Below, piece by piece: positions 1 through 10,154 of a stretch of DNA of 28,216 bases (the stretch's first letter is position 1; each line of letters begins with the position of its first letter). The stretch is from an uncultured Prevotella sp. (GTDB lineage Bacteria > Bacteroidota > Bacteroidia > Bacteroidales > Bacteroidaceae): the NCBI GenBank assembly GCA_934229335.1, contig CAKQDQ010000021.1, forward strand, positions 1-28,216, written 5' to 3'. The translations under genes were made by a program, and so were the position numbers. A model generated the notes under the pieces. That model did no database searches. It was not told where the DNA came from and saw only the letters and a program-made list of their open reading frames with translations.

Positions 1-1
1 T

Positions 2-613
2 AACATAACTGACTTCCGCTTCTCTTTCTCTTCACGCCTTGGAGAGAGTTTGGAGAGATGCGCAGGTAGTGCCGTTGACGTAGAGCGTAAGGCGCAGATA
101 TTGGCGTGGTGCGACCGACTGGCAACGGCATATAACGAGCATAACATGGCGTTTATGCAAAAGGTATTCTCCGATAAGGCACTTATCATCACAGGAAGAG
201 TGGTGACAGAGACCAACAGAGAGTTCAAAACCATGAACCAGAAGGTAGTATACACCAAGCAGACTAAGAAGCAATACCTTGTAAATCTCGCCAAGTGTTT
301 CGCAAGAAATAAGTGGATTAAGGTAGAGTTTGATGAAGTTGGCATCGGTGGTGGTGAAGGAGACTGCTCTACCGTTACGCAGTCAAACGTCAATGACAGC
401 TTCTACGGAGTGCGTTTGCACCAGAAGTACCGTTCTACCAACTATAGCGACGACGGCTATGTGTTCCTGTTGTGGAACTTTAAGAATGAAAATGCACCAC
501 AGATAGAGGTGCGCACATGGCAGCCGGACAAGGTAAACGGTAAGAAGATAGACCAAGATGAGATAATATCTATGGGCGATTTCGAAAACGACCTTATCGA
601 CATAGAAGAATAA
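2..613 (+). CDS. Envelope protein with NTF2-like C-terminal domain, 5'-truncated by window edge
   Basis: The frame is open from base 2 with no stop, so the gene almost certainly begins outside the window; about 203 residues are visible. A TTG at 50 is the first possible start codon, but sequence before it (ITDFRFSFSSRLGESLE) reads as plausible protein. The segment around ATAYNEHNMAFMQKVFSDKALIITG, then an aromatic-rich stretch (GVRLHQKYRSTNYSDDGYVFLLWNF), resembles the NTF2-like domains found at the C-terminus of Bacteroidales proteins, often after an LPP20-type lipoprotein domain. That N-terminal part would lie upstream and cannot be seen. The next gene starts 22 bp downstream on the same strand, suggesting an operon. 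The exact function is unknown; the NTF2-like call is from memory of the fold pattern, not a search. Confidence 0.7.
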   Translation, partial: NITDFRFSFSSRLGESLERCAGSAVDVERKAQILAWCDRLATAYNEHNMAFMQKVFSDKALIITGRVVTETNREFKTMNQKVVYTKQTKKQYLVNLAKCFARNKWIKVEFDEVGIGGGEGDCSTVTQSNVNDSFYGVRLHQKYRSTNYSDDGYVFLLWNFKNENAPQIEVRTWQPDKVNGKKIDQDEIISMGDFENDLIDIEE

Positions 614-635
614 TCAGTAGGCGAACTATATAAGA

Positions 636-2117
636 ATGAAAAAGGTATTCATAGTATTACTGTTGGCAACAGCGTGTGTCTTAAACCTCATGGCACAGAG
701 CATTGAATGTAAAAAGGCAAGTACTGTAGATGCTTCTGATGTGGGTGAGAACGAGACGGCAATATCATTTGTATCAAAACAAGGCGACTGGATAATAAAG
801 CCAGTTGTCAAGAAAGGTGTGAATGATAAGGTAAAGGAACGCACTGTAATCAATGGTGGTCAGCAGTATGTCTACGAGTTCATCGCAGACGTCACGAAAG
901 ACCATGAACGCACCTTTATACTTGCTCGTCAAGGTAGCCCATTGTCAGAACAATGCGTAGCAAAGGGATTGCGACGCGGAACGAGAGTTACCTATGATTT
1001 ACAGGAAGTAGCAGACAGTTTGGATCGTATAGAGATACAGGAAACAGGTGCGAAGGGTGTGTACCCAAAGGACGGAATGGCGTGTATCGAGATAACAACG
1101 ACCATTGATGAGTTGACGGTAGGAACAGAGTGGAAGAAAACTGTAGAGAAAACAGAGAATGGTGCCATAAAAATTACTGTTATAGTCAATGTAGATCAGT
1201 TACGTAACGCTAAGACTCGTATGGATTCCCTCGCTAATGTTATGTCAGATATGGAAAATAAAGGCGAGTATCTTGAGATGGATGTCGTAATGAAGCAGTC
1301 GGAAGATGCGGAACAATGGTATGCTACACATTCCGTAATAATGTTAGGAGGTAGTGGCATTAAGGAGTTACCGCTTTCTATAGCAGACCTTGGACAGAAA
1401 GAAAAACGTCGTTATGCTGTTATTGCTTTGCAGGAATCGTATGATGACTTGCTGAAACGTGCAAGAGCTATGTATGCCACACGAAGCTCACATCTTGATT
1501 ATGGCTTCTATGATGCGGCATGTATAGCCTACGATAAAGCTTTGGGACATAAGGAAGCACCAACTTCTGATTTAGAGCGTGTAAGGATAGAGCGTAATGA
1601 TATGGCAGCGATACGTAAGTACGTTTGGCTTATGAACAAAGCTCTTGAGATTGCGGAGAAGACTGAATTGGAAAAAGGTGCTGATGCGGAAGGTGTATAT
1701 AAGAGCCTGATGGCACGCTATAATATTGCTGGTAAGATAAAAAATGAGTACCCAGATATACAGGGTGTAGATGAAATAAGAAGCACAACGTACGCCCGTC
1801 TTGAAAAACATCCGATGATGTATAATAAGGAAAAGACCAGTGTAACAAGGCAACGTCAGGTTATAACAGGAAAGGTGATAGCTGGAAATAACTTCTATCT
1901 CTCAATCCCTAACCTCATAGTCTATAAGGTGGACTATCCAGGAAAGGTACGTTCAGATACACCGAAGACGGAAATAGGTCGAATACATGAAGACGGTACA
2001 TTCAGTATAGTGTTGCCAGATGATACACATTATATATATATACAGGGCGAGAAACAAGCGCGTCCGATATATGCGAACACTAAAGATATGGGTACTATCA
2101 TACTTGGTAAATATTAA
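636..2117 (+). CDS. Exported multidomain protein of unknown function (helical repeat plus C-terminal beta domain)
   Basis: The product has 493 residues. Residues 1-21 (MKKVFIVLLLATACVLNLMA) form a signal peptide probably cleaved before QS, with no lipobox Cys in position. Residues 22 to about 190 look beta-rich and contain no motif I recognise. Residues about 265-390 are alpha-helical and TPR-like (KRARAMYATRSSHLDYGFYDA and similar). The last 85 residues (ITGKVIAGNN..., DGTFSIVLPDDTHYIYI) resemble a carboxypeptidase-regulatory-like beta-sandwich, common in Bacteroidota envelope proteins. It lies 22 bp after the NTF2-like gene and 78 bp before another exported protein, so the three probably form one envelope unit. 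Periplasmic or outer-membrane location is inferred from the signal peptide. No enzymatic function is suggested. Confidence 0.75.
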   Translation: MKKVFIVLLLATACVLNLMAQSIECKKASTVDASDVGENETAISFVSKQGDWIIKPVVKKGVNDKVKERTVINGGQQYVYEFIADVTKDHERTFILARQGSPLSEQCVAKGLRRGTRVTYDLQEVADSLDRIEIQETGAKGVYPKDGMACIEITTTIDELTVGTEWKKTVEKTENGAIKITVIVNVDQLRNAKTRMDSLANVMSDMENKGEYLEMDVVMKQSEDAEQWYATHSVIMLGGSGIKELPLSIADLGQKEKRRYAVIALQESYDDLLKRARAMYATRSSHLDYGFYDAACIAYDKALGHKEAPTSDLERVRIERNDMAAIRKYVWLMNKALEIAEKTELEKGADAEGVYKSLMARYNIAGKIKNEYPDIQGVDEIRSTTYARLEKHPMMYNKEKTSVTRQRQVITGKVIAGNNFYLSIPNLIVYKVDYPGKVRSDTPKTEIGRIHEDGTFSIVLPDDTHYIYIQGEKQARPIYANTKDMGTIILGKY

Positions 2118-2195
2118 AGGCGTAGTCTTGGGATACAAGTAATGCAACGAAAATAAAGAAACAGAGATTAAACAATAACCAAAAAATAAAAAACT

Positions 2196-3029
2196 ATGTG
2201 TAAAAACTTTGTTAAAGGAGTTTTGCTCCTCCTTGCTTTAGTAATGGCTGCGCCTATCGCTGCAAACGCAAAAGGCGAGAAAAAAGCTAAAAAAGCTTAT
2301 GAATGGAACTGGGACAAGAAGCTCAGTGGTAATGAATTCGTAGACAGTTACCTTCTCTCTGTTGACAGTATTTGGTATCAAATGAAGGAAGTAAACGACT
2401 TAGTTGATGGTTTTACATACCATGAAGACACTCTGACATTGAATGGTAAGTACTATGTTGCTGCTTATATGACCAATACAGATGGTGAGTATGTGACACG
2501 CGGCGCTGTGAATTGGAACTTCGCAAATGTAACATTGCTTAGTGGTGAAGTGGTGATGAAAGCGACATTAGTAGGTGTGCAGACAGCTAACGCAACGATG
2601 GCTCTGCCCCAGCTTGGTCTCAAGGCACTGTCATACGGTAAGTATGTAAAGGGAGGTCCTAATGTAATAGCACTTGCAACAACAGGTGTTAAGCGTCTTT
2701 GGGGTATTACCACAGCACAGGCAAAGCGTTGGAACGCTATGAAGAAGAACAGTATTAAGAATCCAGAAGCCCTCGGTATAGAGTTGACAGACAAGGGTAA
2801 GGAGCTTCTAAATAAGTGTCTTTATGTTAAGGAAATAACGAAGACATCACCAGAATATCAGCAGATAGTAGAGATACAGTCAAAGAAAAGTGCTGATCAG
2901 GTTAAGCAAGAGGCAGACCAATTCACTAATGCTTTGGCAAGTGCTAACATAGCACCGGCAGATGCAAGTAAGACTCTCGACACATTAGACGAGAGTGAGT
3001 TGGACAAGTTTGCGGCAGAAATGAACTAA
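2196..3029 (+). CDS. Exported protein of unknown function
   Basis: The product has 277 residues. The N-terminus carries a signal peptide (CKNFVKGVLLLLALVMAAPI then AANA), followed by a short lysine-rich segment (KGEKKAKKAYEW). The middle is a compact globular region with a glycine/alanine-rich stretch (LSYGKYVKGGPNVIALATTG). The last 70 residues are predicted by eye to be helical and charged (KKSADQVKQEADQFTNALAS), ending in acidic repeats. I do not recognise the family. It is the last gene of the first operon: a strong stem-loop terminator begins 27 bp after the stop. The leader of 78 bp upstream is very A-rich, as is usual for Bacteroidota initiation regions. Confidence 0.75.
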   Translation: MCKNFVKGVLLLLALVMAAPIAANAKGEKKAKKAYEWNWDKKLSGNEFVDSYLLSVDSIWYQMKEVNDLVDGFTYHEDTLTLNGKYYVAAYMTNTDGEYVTRGAVNWNFANVTLLSGEVVMKATLVGVQTANATMALPQLGLKALSYGKYVKGGPNVIALATTGVKRLWGITTAQAKRWNAMKKNSIKNPEALGIELTDKGKELLNKCLYVKEITKTSPEYQQIVEIQSKKSADQVKQEADQFTNALASANIAPADASKTLDTLDESELDKFAAEMN

Positions 3030-3056
3030 TGTTTAATCTTCATTATAAGTTCAAAT

Positions 3057-3104
3057 AAAATATCCGGTATTTTCACGTTAGTTGAAATACCGGATATTTT
3101 TATT
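3057..3104. terminator. Bidirectional intrinsic terminator
   Basis: A perfect 16-bp stem (3057-3072 with 3085-3100, core ATATCCGGTATTT) encloses a 12-nt loop. It is followed by T-rich sequence on the plus strand, and preceded by A-rich sequence that becomes T-rich on the minus strand. It lies between two convergent genes (the exported protein and trmD) and can serve both. Confidence 0.9.
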
Positions 3105-3171
3105 TTTATAGTGTTACGACTTAGTTTTTGTAAGTCTTTCCTTATGTTTTTGATATACTTAATATATCTCT

Positions 3172-3855
3172 TCACTTCCCCTTCTTCAGCAAGTCAGGGC
3201 GTAGCCTCTGCGTTCTCTCAAGAGCTTGTTCCATTTCCCATTCCTTAATCTTCGCCTCGTGACCAGAGAGCAGAATGTCAGGAACGCGCCAACCCTTGTA
3301 TTCTGCAGGGCGGGTATATATAGGAGCAGAGAGCAAATCGTCTTGAAAACAATCAGAAAGAGCACTCTGTTCGTCGCCGATAACACCAGGAATAATACGC
3401 ACTATGGCATCAGCCATAACAGCGGCAGCCAGTTCTCCACCAGTGAGGACGAAGTCGCCAATACTAATCTCGCGAGTGATAAGGTGGTCACGTACACGCT
3501 GGTCGATGCCTTTATAGTGTCCGCAGAGGATAATGATGTTACCCTTCAGCGAAAGGTCGTTAGCAATGTGTTGGTCAAACTTCTCGCCATCAGGAGAAGT
3601 ATAGATAATCTCGTCGTAGTCGCGCTCCGCCTTTAGCGCGGAGATGCAGCGGTCAATAGGTTCGCACTGCATAACCATGCCAGCAAAACCACCATAAGGG
3701 TAGTCGTCTACACGCTTCCATTTGTCGAGAGTGTAGTCACGAAGATTATGAAGGTGAATCTCAGCAAGGCCCTTCTTTTGAGCCCTTGCGAGGATAGATT
3801 CATTGAAGAAACCTTCAAGCATTTCCGGTAAAACCGTAATGATGTCTATACGCAT
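3172..3855 (-). CDS. trmD: tRNA (guanine-37-N1)-methyltransferase TrmD
   Basis: The 227-residue protein is a typical-length TrmD, the SPOUT-class enzyme that methylates G37 of tRNAs reading CNN codons with S-adenosylmethionine, preventing +1 frameshifting. Family signatures are visible: [13 protein letters not shown] at the N-terminus, YGGFAGMVM, the knot segments [10 protein letters not shown] and [14 protein letters not shown], and [11 protein letters not shown] near the C-terminus. The ATG start is the family start. The gene stands alone on the minus strand, diverging from ligA, with its own TAnnTTTG promoter element about 30 bp upstream. In many bacteria trmD is with rpsP and rplS; here it is not. 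Confidence 0.97.
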   Translation of the reverse strand: MRIDIITVLPEMLEGFFNESILARAQKKGLAEIHLHNLRDYTLDKWKRVDDYPYGGFAGMVMQCEPIDRCISALKAERDYDEIIYTSPDGEKFDQHIANDLSLKGNIIILCGHYKGIDQRVRDHLITREISIGDFVLTGGELAAAVMADAIVRIIPGVIGDEQSALSDCFQDDLLSAPIYTRPAEYKGWRVPDILLSGHEAKIKEWEMEQALERTQRLRPDLLKKGK

Positions 3856-3883
3856 AAGGTGTAAAATTGAGTTATTGATGGTG

Positions 3884-3891
3884 CAAAGGTA
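3884..3891 (-). promoter_or_regulatory. Bacteroidota-type -7 promoter element for trmD
   Basis: On the minus strand TACCTTTG matches the TAnnTTTG consensus used by the Bacteroidota primary sigma factor, 28 bp before the trmD ATG. The -33 region is not a clear TTTG, so the call rests on the -7 match and its position. Confidence 0.65.
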
Positions 3892-3956
3892 ATGCTTTTT
3901 TCAGTATTTAGGAAGAAAATAGCCTTTTAAGTGCTACCTTTCTCATAAAAATTCGT

Positions 3957-6077
<2,121 letters not shown>

Positions 6078-6084
6078 AATAAAG

Positions 6085-6106
6085 GGTAGTTCTATAAATT
6101 ACTACC
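6085..6106 (+). other. Small stem-loop after ligA
   Basis: GGTAGT and ACTACC (6085-6090 and 6101-6106) can pair around a 10-nt AT-rich loop just after the ligA stop. There is no T-run after it, so it is at best a weak terminator or mRNA 3'-end structure. Confidence 0.3.
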
Positions 6107-6171
6107 GTAAGATAGAGTCACCCTAAAGAAAGCATTACCCCTCGAAAACAAATCTTCACAACCAGCCACTA

Positions 6172-6987
6172 ATGAAAATGATAATAGGAATAGACGTAGG
6201 TATCAGCACCACCAAGATAGTAGGAGTGCGTGACAACGAGGTAATATCCCCCACACGCATAAAAGCCACCGACCCAGTTACGTCGCTTTATGGAGCGTTT
6301 GGCAAATATCTGTACGACAATGACATTAGTCTTACAGACGTAGAACGTGTTATGCTTACTGGTGTAGGTGCGGAATATGTAGACAAATGCGTCTACGGCT
6401 TGCCTACAGATAGAGTGGGAGAGTTTGAGGCAGACGCCCTTGGCGCACAGTATGGCAGTGGGCTTACCGATATGATAGTAGTGTCAATGGGCACAGGTAC
6501 CACCCTTATCGAGGTGCGAGGTGATGAAGTTAAGCATCTTGGCGGGCTTGGTATAGGCGGTGGAACGTTGATAGGACTGTCGCAACTGCTGCTTGGCACC
6601 AATGACGCAGCGCAGATATCAGAGATGGCAGAGAAGGGAAACCTTGCCAATGTAAACCTCAATATCGGTGACATCAGCGCACGTCCATTGCCAGGATTGC
6701 CAATGGACGCCACGGCATCACTGTTTGGTAACGTCAATAACCTTGCCTCACCAGAAGACATAGCCTTAGGCCTGATATGGATGGTGACCCAGACCATTGG
6801 CTCAGCTACGGTACTTGCCAGCAAGTCCAACGGTTTCAGAGAGTTCGTTATGATAGGCAATCTGACAAAGATACCACAAACAAAGTGGGTATTCGACTCC
6901 CTCGAACCATTGTATAATGTACGTTTTATTATACCGAAACATTCTGAGTTCTGCACAGCAATAGGTGCAGCACTAAAAGCAAAATGA
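6172..6987 (+). CDS. coaW: Type II pantothenate kinase (ASKHA fold)
   Basis: The 271-residue protein has the ASKHA-fold phosphate motifs of type II (Fumble-like) pantothenate kinases: IGIDVGISTTKIVG (residues 4-18), a likely catalytic glutamate in RVGEFEAD (residues 81-88), VSMGTGTT (104-111) and GGLGIGGGTLIGL (124-136). It would phosphorylate pantothenate in the first step of coenzyme A synthesis. Many Bacteroidota use the type III enzyme CoaX instead, so the type II assignment is notable. A second in-frame ATG at 6178 is an alternative start. The stop overlaps the next start by 4 bp (ATGA), implying translational coupling with the ATP-grasp protein. A distant BadF/BadG-type ATPase is the main alternative. 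Confidence 0.8.
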   Translation: MKMIIGIDVGISTTKIVGVRDNEVISPTRIKATDPVTSLYGAFGKYLYDNDISLTDVERVMLTGVGAEYVDKCVYGLPTDRVGEFEADALGAQYGSGLTDMIVVSMGTGTTLIEVRGDEVKHLGGLGIGGGTLIGLSQLLLGTNDAAQISEMAEKGNLANVNLNIGDISARPLPGLPMDATASLFGNVNNLASPEDIALGLIWMVTQTIGSATVLASKSNGFREFVMIGNLTKIPQTKWVFDSLEPLYNVRFIIPKHSEFCTAIGAALKAK

Positions 6988-8063
6988 CATTTCATATATT
7001 CAATCCAGAACACGAACACGCTTTAGCGGCAAACATTACGAACTTTACACCGCCTCATGCAGCTCGACAGTTACGCTCTGACCTGTCTTACTTCCCTGCT
7101 TTGTGGGCGGAAGACGGTGACGTAGTGATAGTAGAAGACGTGATGTCAGCCCAAAGCTCCTATCATAAGCTGAAGTTAGCACACCGTGCTGATGTTACCT
7201 TTGCTACCCGTTCAGACATCCCTCGACTGGTACTGTCGGCAGGTAATGTAGAGGTAAAGCCATGGGGGTGGGATACTGCGCTCTGTACAGCATTGCGTAG
7301 GGCAGGTATTCCCGACAATGCACTGCCGACAGTAGAGTCGCTAACGGCTATAAGAACACTCTCAAACCGTGCTTTCGCGGTAGAGATGCTAAAGGCATTG
7401 ACCTCCTTTGACGGAACAACAGGCGACTCACAAGTGTGCCAAACCGAAGAAGAAGTGCTGCAATATTTGCACAGCCATGGCAATATCGTGGTGAAGGCAC
7501 CGTGGAGTTGTAGCGGAAGAGGAGTGAGATATGTTACGAAAGAGACCCTGACAGAGAATGTATCTAAATGGATGAGCAACGTGTTGCGTCAGCAGCATAG
7601 CCTTGTTGCCGAGAGAAAGTGTCAGAAGGTAGCCGACTTCGCAGTTGAGTTTTATGCAAAAGTTGATGGTAGCGTAACGCCATCAGGCTTGTCGCTCTTC
7701 ACAACAGTAAACGGAGCCTACACAGGTAACCTTCTTGACACAGAGGAAAACAAGCGTGAGATGCTCTCTCGTTACATCTCCTTAGAGTTGCTTGACAGCG
7801 TGACCACTGAAGCGTGCCGACTACTTGAGAGCCATATCAATGGCGAATACGTCGGTCCGTTGGGCATAGACATGATGATAGTGGCAGGCGACGAGGATGG
7901 AGAGTCACAGTCATTCCTGCTCAACCCTTGCATAGAGATAAACCTGCGGCGCACTATGGGGCACGCAGCCCTTGCACTATCACGCGTCGGACAACGCGGA
8001 ACGATGAACATTGCGTTTGAAAACAAGACATACAAAGTAAAACTAACTAACAATATTCTATGA
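6984..8063 (+). CDS. ATP-grasp-like protein of unknown substrate
   Basis: The 359-residue protein shows ATP-grasp hallmarks: an ATP-binding lysine in IVVKAPWSCSGRGV (K171, glycine-rich loop 177-180), a hinge-type segment LVAERK (207-212), and a metal-binding end with GPLGIDMMI (D296) and NPCIEINLRRT (E318, N320). Most ATP-grasp enzymes join a carboxylate to an amine or thiol through an acyl-phosphate. The N-terminus (FNPEHEHALAANITNFTPPHAARQ) is unusual and suggests a dedicated subfamily. It overlaps the pantothenate kinase upstream and the GH43 gene downstream by 4 bp each. The substrate is unknown; a link to CoA or peptide metabolism is only a hypothesis from coupling. Confidence 0.75.
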   Translation: MTFHIFNPEHEHALAANITNFTPPHAARQLRSDLSYFPALWAEDGDVVIVEDVMSAQSSYHKLKLAHRADVTFATRSDIPRLVLSAGNVEVKPWGWDTALCTALRRAGIPDNALPTVESLTAIRTLSNRAFAVEMLKALTSFDGTTGDSQVCQTEEEVLQYLHSHGNIVVKAPWSCSGRGVRYVTKETLTENVSKWMSNVLRQQHSLVAERKCQKVADFAVEFYAKVDGSVTPSGLSLFTTVNGAYTGNLLDTEENKREMLSRYISLELLDSVTTEACRLLESHINGEYVGPLGIDMMIVAGDEDGESQSFLLNPCIEINLRRTMGHAALALSRVGQRGTMNIAFENKTYKVKLTNNIL

Positions 8064-9775
8064 AGAAAACACTTTTAGCATTGCTTCTTGCGATGCCTCT
8101 CGCCATGTCTGCGCAGTACAAGTCGCAGGTGTGGAGTCCTGACAATGGTGACGGAACGTACACTAACCCAGTCATCAATGCCGACTATTCTGACCCTGAC
8201 GTATGCGTAGGCGCAAGCGGTGAAGACTTCTACCTTACGGCATCATCATTCAACTGCATCCCTGGTCTGCCTATACTCCATTCCAAGGACCTTGTAAACT
8301 GGGAGATAATAGGTCACGCCATAAAGCAGTTGTTGCCAGCCGACCGCTATGCAGTGCCACAACATGGTAATGGCGTCTGGGCACCTTCTATACGTTACAA
8401 CGAGCATAACGCCACATACTATATATATTGGGGCGACCCTGACCTCGGTGTATTTGTCGTAACAGCTAAGGACCCAGCAGGAGAGTGGACAGAACCTAAG
8501 TGCGTTATCCCAGGAAAGGGCATGATAGATACCACACCTCTGTGGGACGAAGACGGCAAATGCTACCTCGTTAACGGTTGGGCAAACTCACGTTGCCAGT
8601 TTAACTCAGTGCTGACAGTGCGCGAAATGTCACCCGACGGCATGAAGGCGATAGGCGACCCCGTAATAGTATTCGACGGAAACGGAAGCAATGACCGCAC
8701 AGCCGAGGGACCAAAGTTCTATAAGCGCGACGGATGGTACTGGATAATGTGCCCTGCAGGAGGCGTACCAGTAGGCCATCAGCTCGCTATGCGTTCAAAG
8801 TCACCATTCGGACCATACGAGAGCAAGACCGTTCTTGCAACAGGCACCACTGAAATCAACGGACCACACCAAGGCGGTTGGGTGCATTTGAAGTCAGGAG
8901 AAGACTGGTTCTTGCACTTCCAGGACAAGGAAGCATACGGTCGCGTGGTATGGCTTGAGCCTGTAACATGGAAAGACAACTGGCCTGTAATGGGCGAGAA
9001 GCAAGGCGTTAAGGTATATGGAAAGACCGAAAAATACAGCGGTCAGCCAGTGTTGAAGTATAAGAAACCTAACGTTGGCAAGACATATCCTGTTAACAAC
9101 CCTGTAGAGAGCGATGAGTTCAACACCACTACGTTAGGAAAGCAGTGGCAATGGCACGCTAACTACGACCAGACATTCGGTATGCCTACACCGTTCGGTT
9201 ACTATCGCCTGTTCTGTCACCGCCAAAGCGCAGACTTCAAGAACCTTTGGGAAGCCGGCAACCTGCTCCTTCAGAAGACCCCTGCCGACAACTTCACAGC
9301 GACAACAAAGCTCACCATGACGGCGAAAGACGAGCAACAGTATGGTGGTCTCATAGTGATGGGTATGGATTATTCGTCAATCGTGCTGCGTAGGGTAGGC
9401 GATAATTTCGAATTGCAGCAGATAACCTGCAAGCAAGCAGATAAAGGCAAGCCAGAGACAATAACAACTCTCGCTACGCTGAAGCCTACTGAGGTAGACG
9501 CCAACCCTTACCAGCCCTCTATACATTGCCAACTCTATATGCGTTTGAAAGTAGAGTACATCGGTGGTAAGACGAAGGCAGGCGAGAACAAGCATGAAGC
9601 TCGCGTAACATTCGCTTATTCTAAGGACGGCAAGAAGTTCACACCGTGTGGTGAACCATTCACTATGCGTCAAGGAAAGTGGATAGGTGCCAAGATAGGA
9701 CTATGCGCAGCAGAGCCTGCTGGCAAGAAAGTTCGAGGCTGGGTAGACGTAGACTGGTTCCGCATCACAAAGTAA
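8060..9775 (+). CDS. Secreted GH43 beta-xylosidase/alpha-L-arabinofuranosidase-type glycoside hydrolase
   Basis: The 571-residue protein begins with a signal peptide (MKKTLLALLLAMPLAMSAQ). The five-bladed propeller of GH43 follows, with NPVINADYSDPD containing the likely general base D45, the pKa-modulating aspartate in IDTTPLWDEDGK (D157), and the general acid in TAEGPKFY (E216). Residues about 350-571 form the concanavalin-like C-terminal domain of this GH43 branch (SDEFNTTTLGKQWQW). The overall pattern fits arabinoxylan-acting members; exact specificity cannot be read. There is no lipobox, so it should be periplasmic or secreted. No SusC/SusD, regulator or other CAZyme adjoins it. It starts within the preceding ATP-grasp gene (4-bp overlap) and is followed by a terminator. 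Confidence 0.92.
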   Translation: MKKTLLALLLAMPLAMSAQYKSQVWSPDNGDGTYTNPVINADYSDPDVCVGASGEDFYLTASSFNCIPGLPILHSKDLVNWEIIGHAIKQLLPADRYAVPQHGNGVWAPSIRYNEHNATYYIYWGDPDLGVFVVTAKDPAGEWTEPKCVIPGKGMIDTTPLWDEDGKCYLVNGWANSRCQFNSVLTVREMSPDGMKAIGDPVIVFDGNGSNDRTAEGPKFYKRDGWYWIMCPAGGVPVGHQLAMRSKSPFGPYESKTVLATGTTEINGPHQGGWVHLKSGEDWFLHFQDKEAYGRVVWLEPVTWKDNWPVMGEKQGVKVYGKTEKYSGQPVLKYKKPNVGKTYPVNNPVESDEFNTTTLGKQWQWHANYDQTFGMPTPFGYYRLFCHRQSADFKNLWEAGNLLLQKTPADNFTATTKLTMTAKDEQQYGGLIVMGMDYSSIVLRRVGDNFELQQITCKQADKGKPETITTLATLKPTEVDANPYQPSIHCQLYMRLKVEYIGGKTKAGENKHEARVTFAYSKDGKKFTPCGEPFTMRQGKWIGAKIGLCAAEPAGKKVRGWVDVDWFRITK

Positions 9776-9798
9776 AAGACAAGTAAAACGATAAGTTT

Positions 9799-9844
9799 AA
9801 GTCCGCAAACAGAACTCTACAGGGGTCCGTTTGCGGACTTTTTC
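9799..9844 (+). terminator. Intrinsic terminator after GH43 gene
   Basis: A 12-bp perfect stem, AAGTCCGCAAAC (9799-9810) with GTTTGCGGACTT (9829-9840), has an 18-nt loop and is followed by TTTC. It lies 23 bp after the GH43 stop and ends the ligA-side transcription unit. Confidence 0.85.
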
Positions 9845-9882
9845 GTAATAGGTCATCGTGCAATGAAATCCTTTATCTATCA

Positions 9883-10040
9883 ACTTACAATCTGAAAGCA
9901 TACAAATCACGTTGCAATAAGATAGTTATTACACTGCGATTTGATGCAAATCGTGCTGCGAAAGCACCCAAATCGCAGTGCCGAAAAATACAAAGAAAAA
10001 TTGTAAGCAAAAAGATTCGTATTCCTTATAGATTGTAAGT
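9883..10040. repeat. 11-bp inverted repeats flanking a 158-bp block
   Basis: ACTTACAATCT (9883-9893) is exactly inverted as AGATTGTAAGT (10030-10040), enclosing the nested hairpin. No target-site duplication is evident beside the outer ends, so a mini-element origin is only possible. Confidence 0.45.
9932..9980. repeat. Inverted repeat with internal GCGAAAGC hairpin, related to the hisA-hisF repeats
   Basis: CACTGCGATTTG (9932-9943) is exactly inverted as CAAATCGCAGTG (9969-9980). Inside, GTGCT (9953-9957) and AGCAC (9963-9967) form a second hairpin around the mini-hairpin motif GCGAAAGC (9958-9965). The stretch 9945-9986 aligns with about two units of the 22-bp tandem repeat at 21034-21121. 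Confidence 0.8.
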
Positions 10041-10096
10041 AAGTGGGGGATATGAGGCGAGTAGCATGGAATTGTAATAAACTATCATGGAAATGC

Positions 10097-10127
10097 TTGC
10101 ACAATTCAAATTAAACCTGTATCTTTG
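10097..10127 (+). promoter_or_regulatory. Promoter of the AAA+ ATPase gene
   Basis: A -7 element TATCTTTG (10120-10127) matches TAnnTTTG. A partial -33 element TTG (10097-10099) is spaced 20 bp upstream. The ATG is 27 bp downstream. Confidence 0.75.
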
Positions 10128-10154
10128 CATTTCATAAAACATGAAACATAAAAT

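Larger units (their letters stand above)
9845..10119. other. Gene-free region with repeats, upstream of the AAA+ ATPase
   Basis: No credible coding frame is present: the only open frame here, on the minus strand, is short and resembles no known protein. The region holds a 12-bp inverted repeat (9932-9980), a wider 11-bp inverted pair (9883-9893 with 10030-10040) and the promoter of the next gene. Confidence 0.7.
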
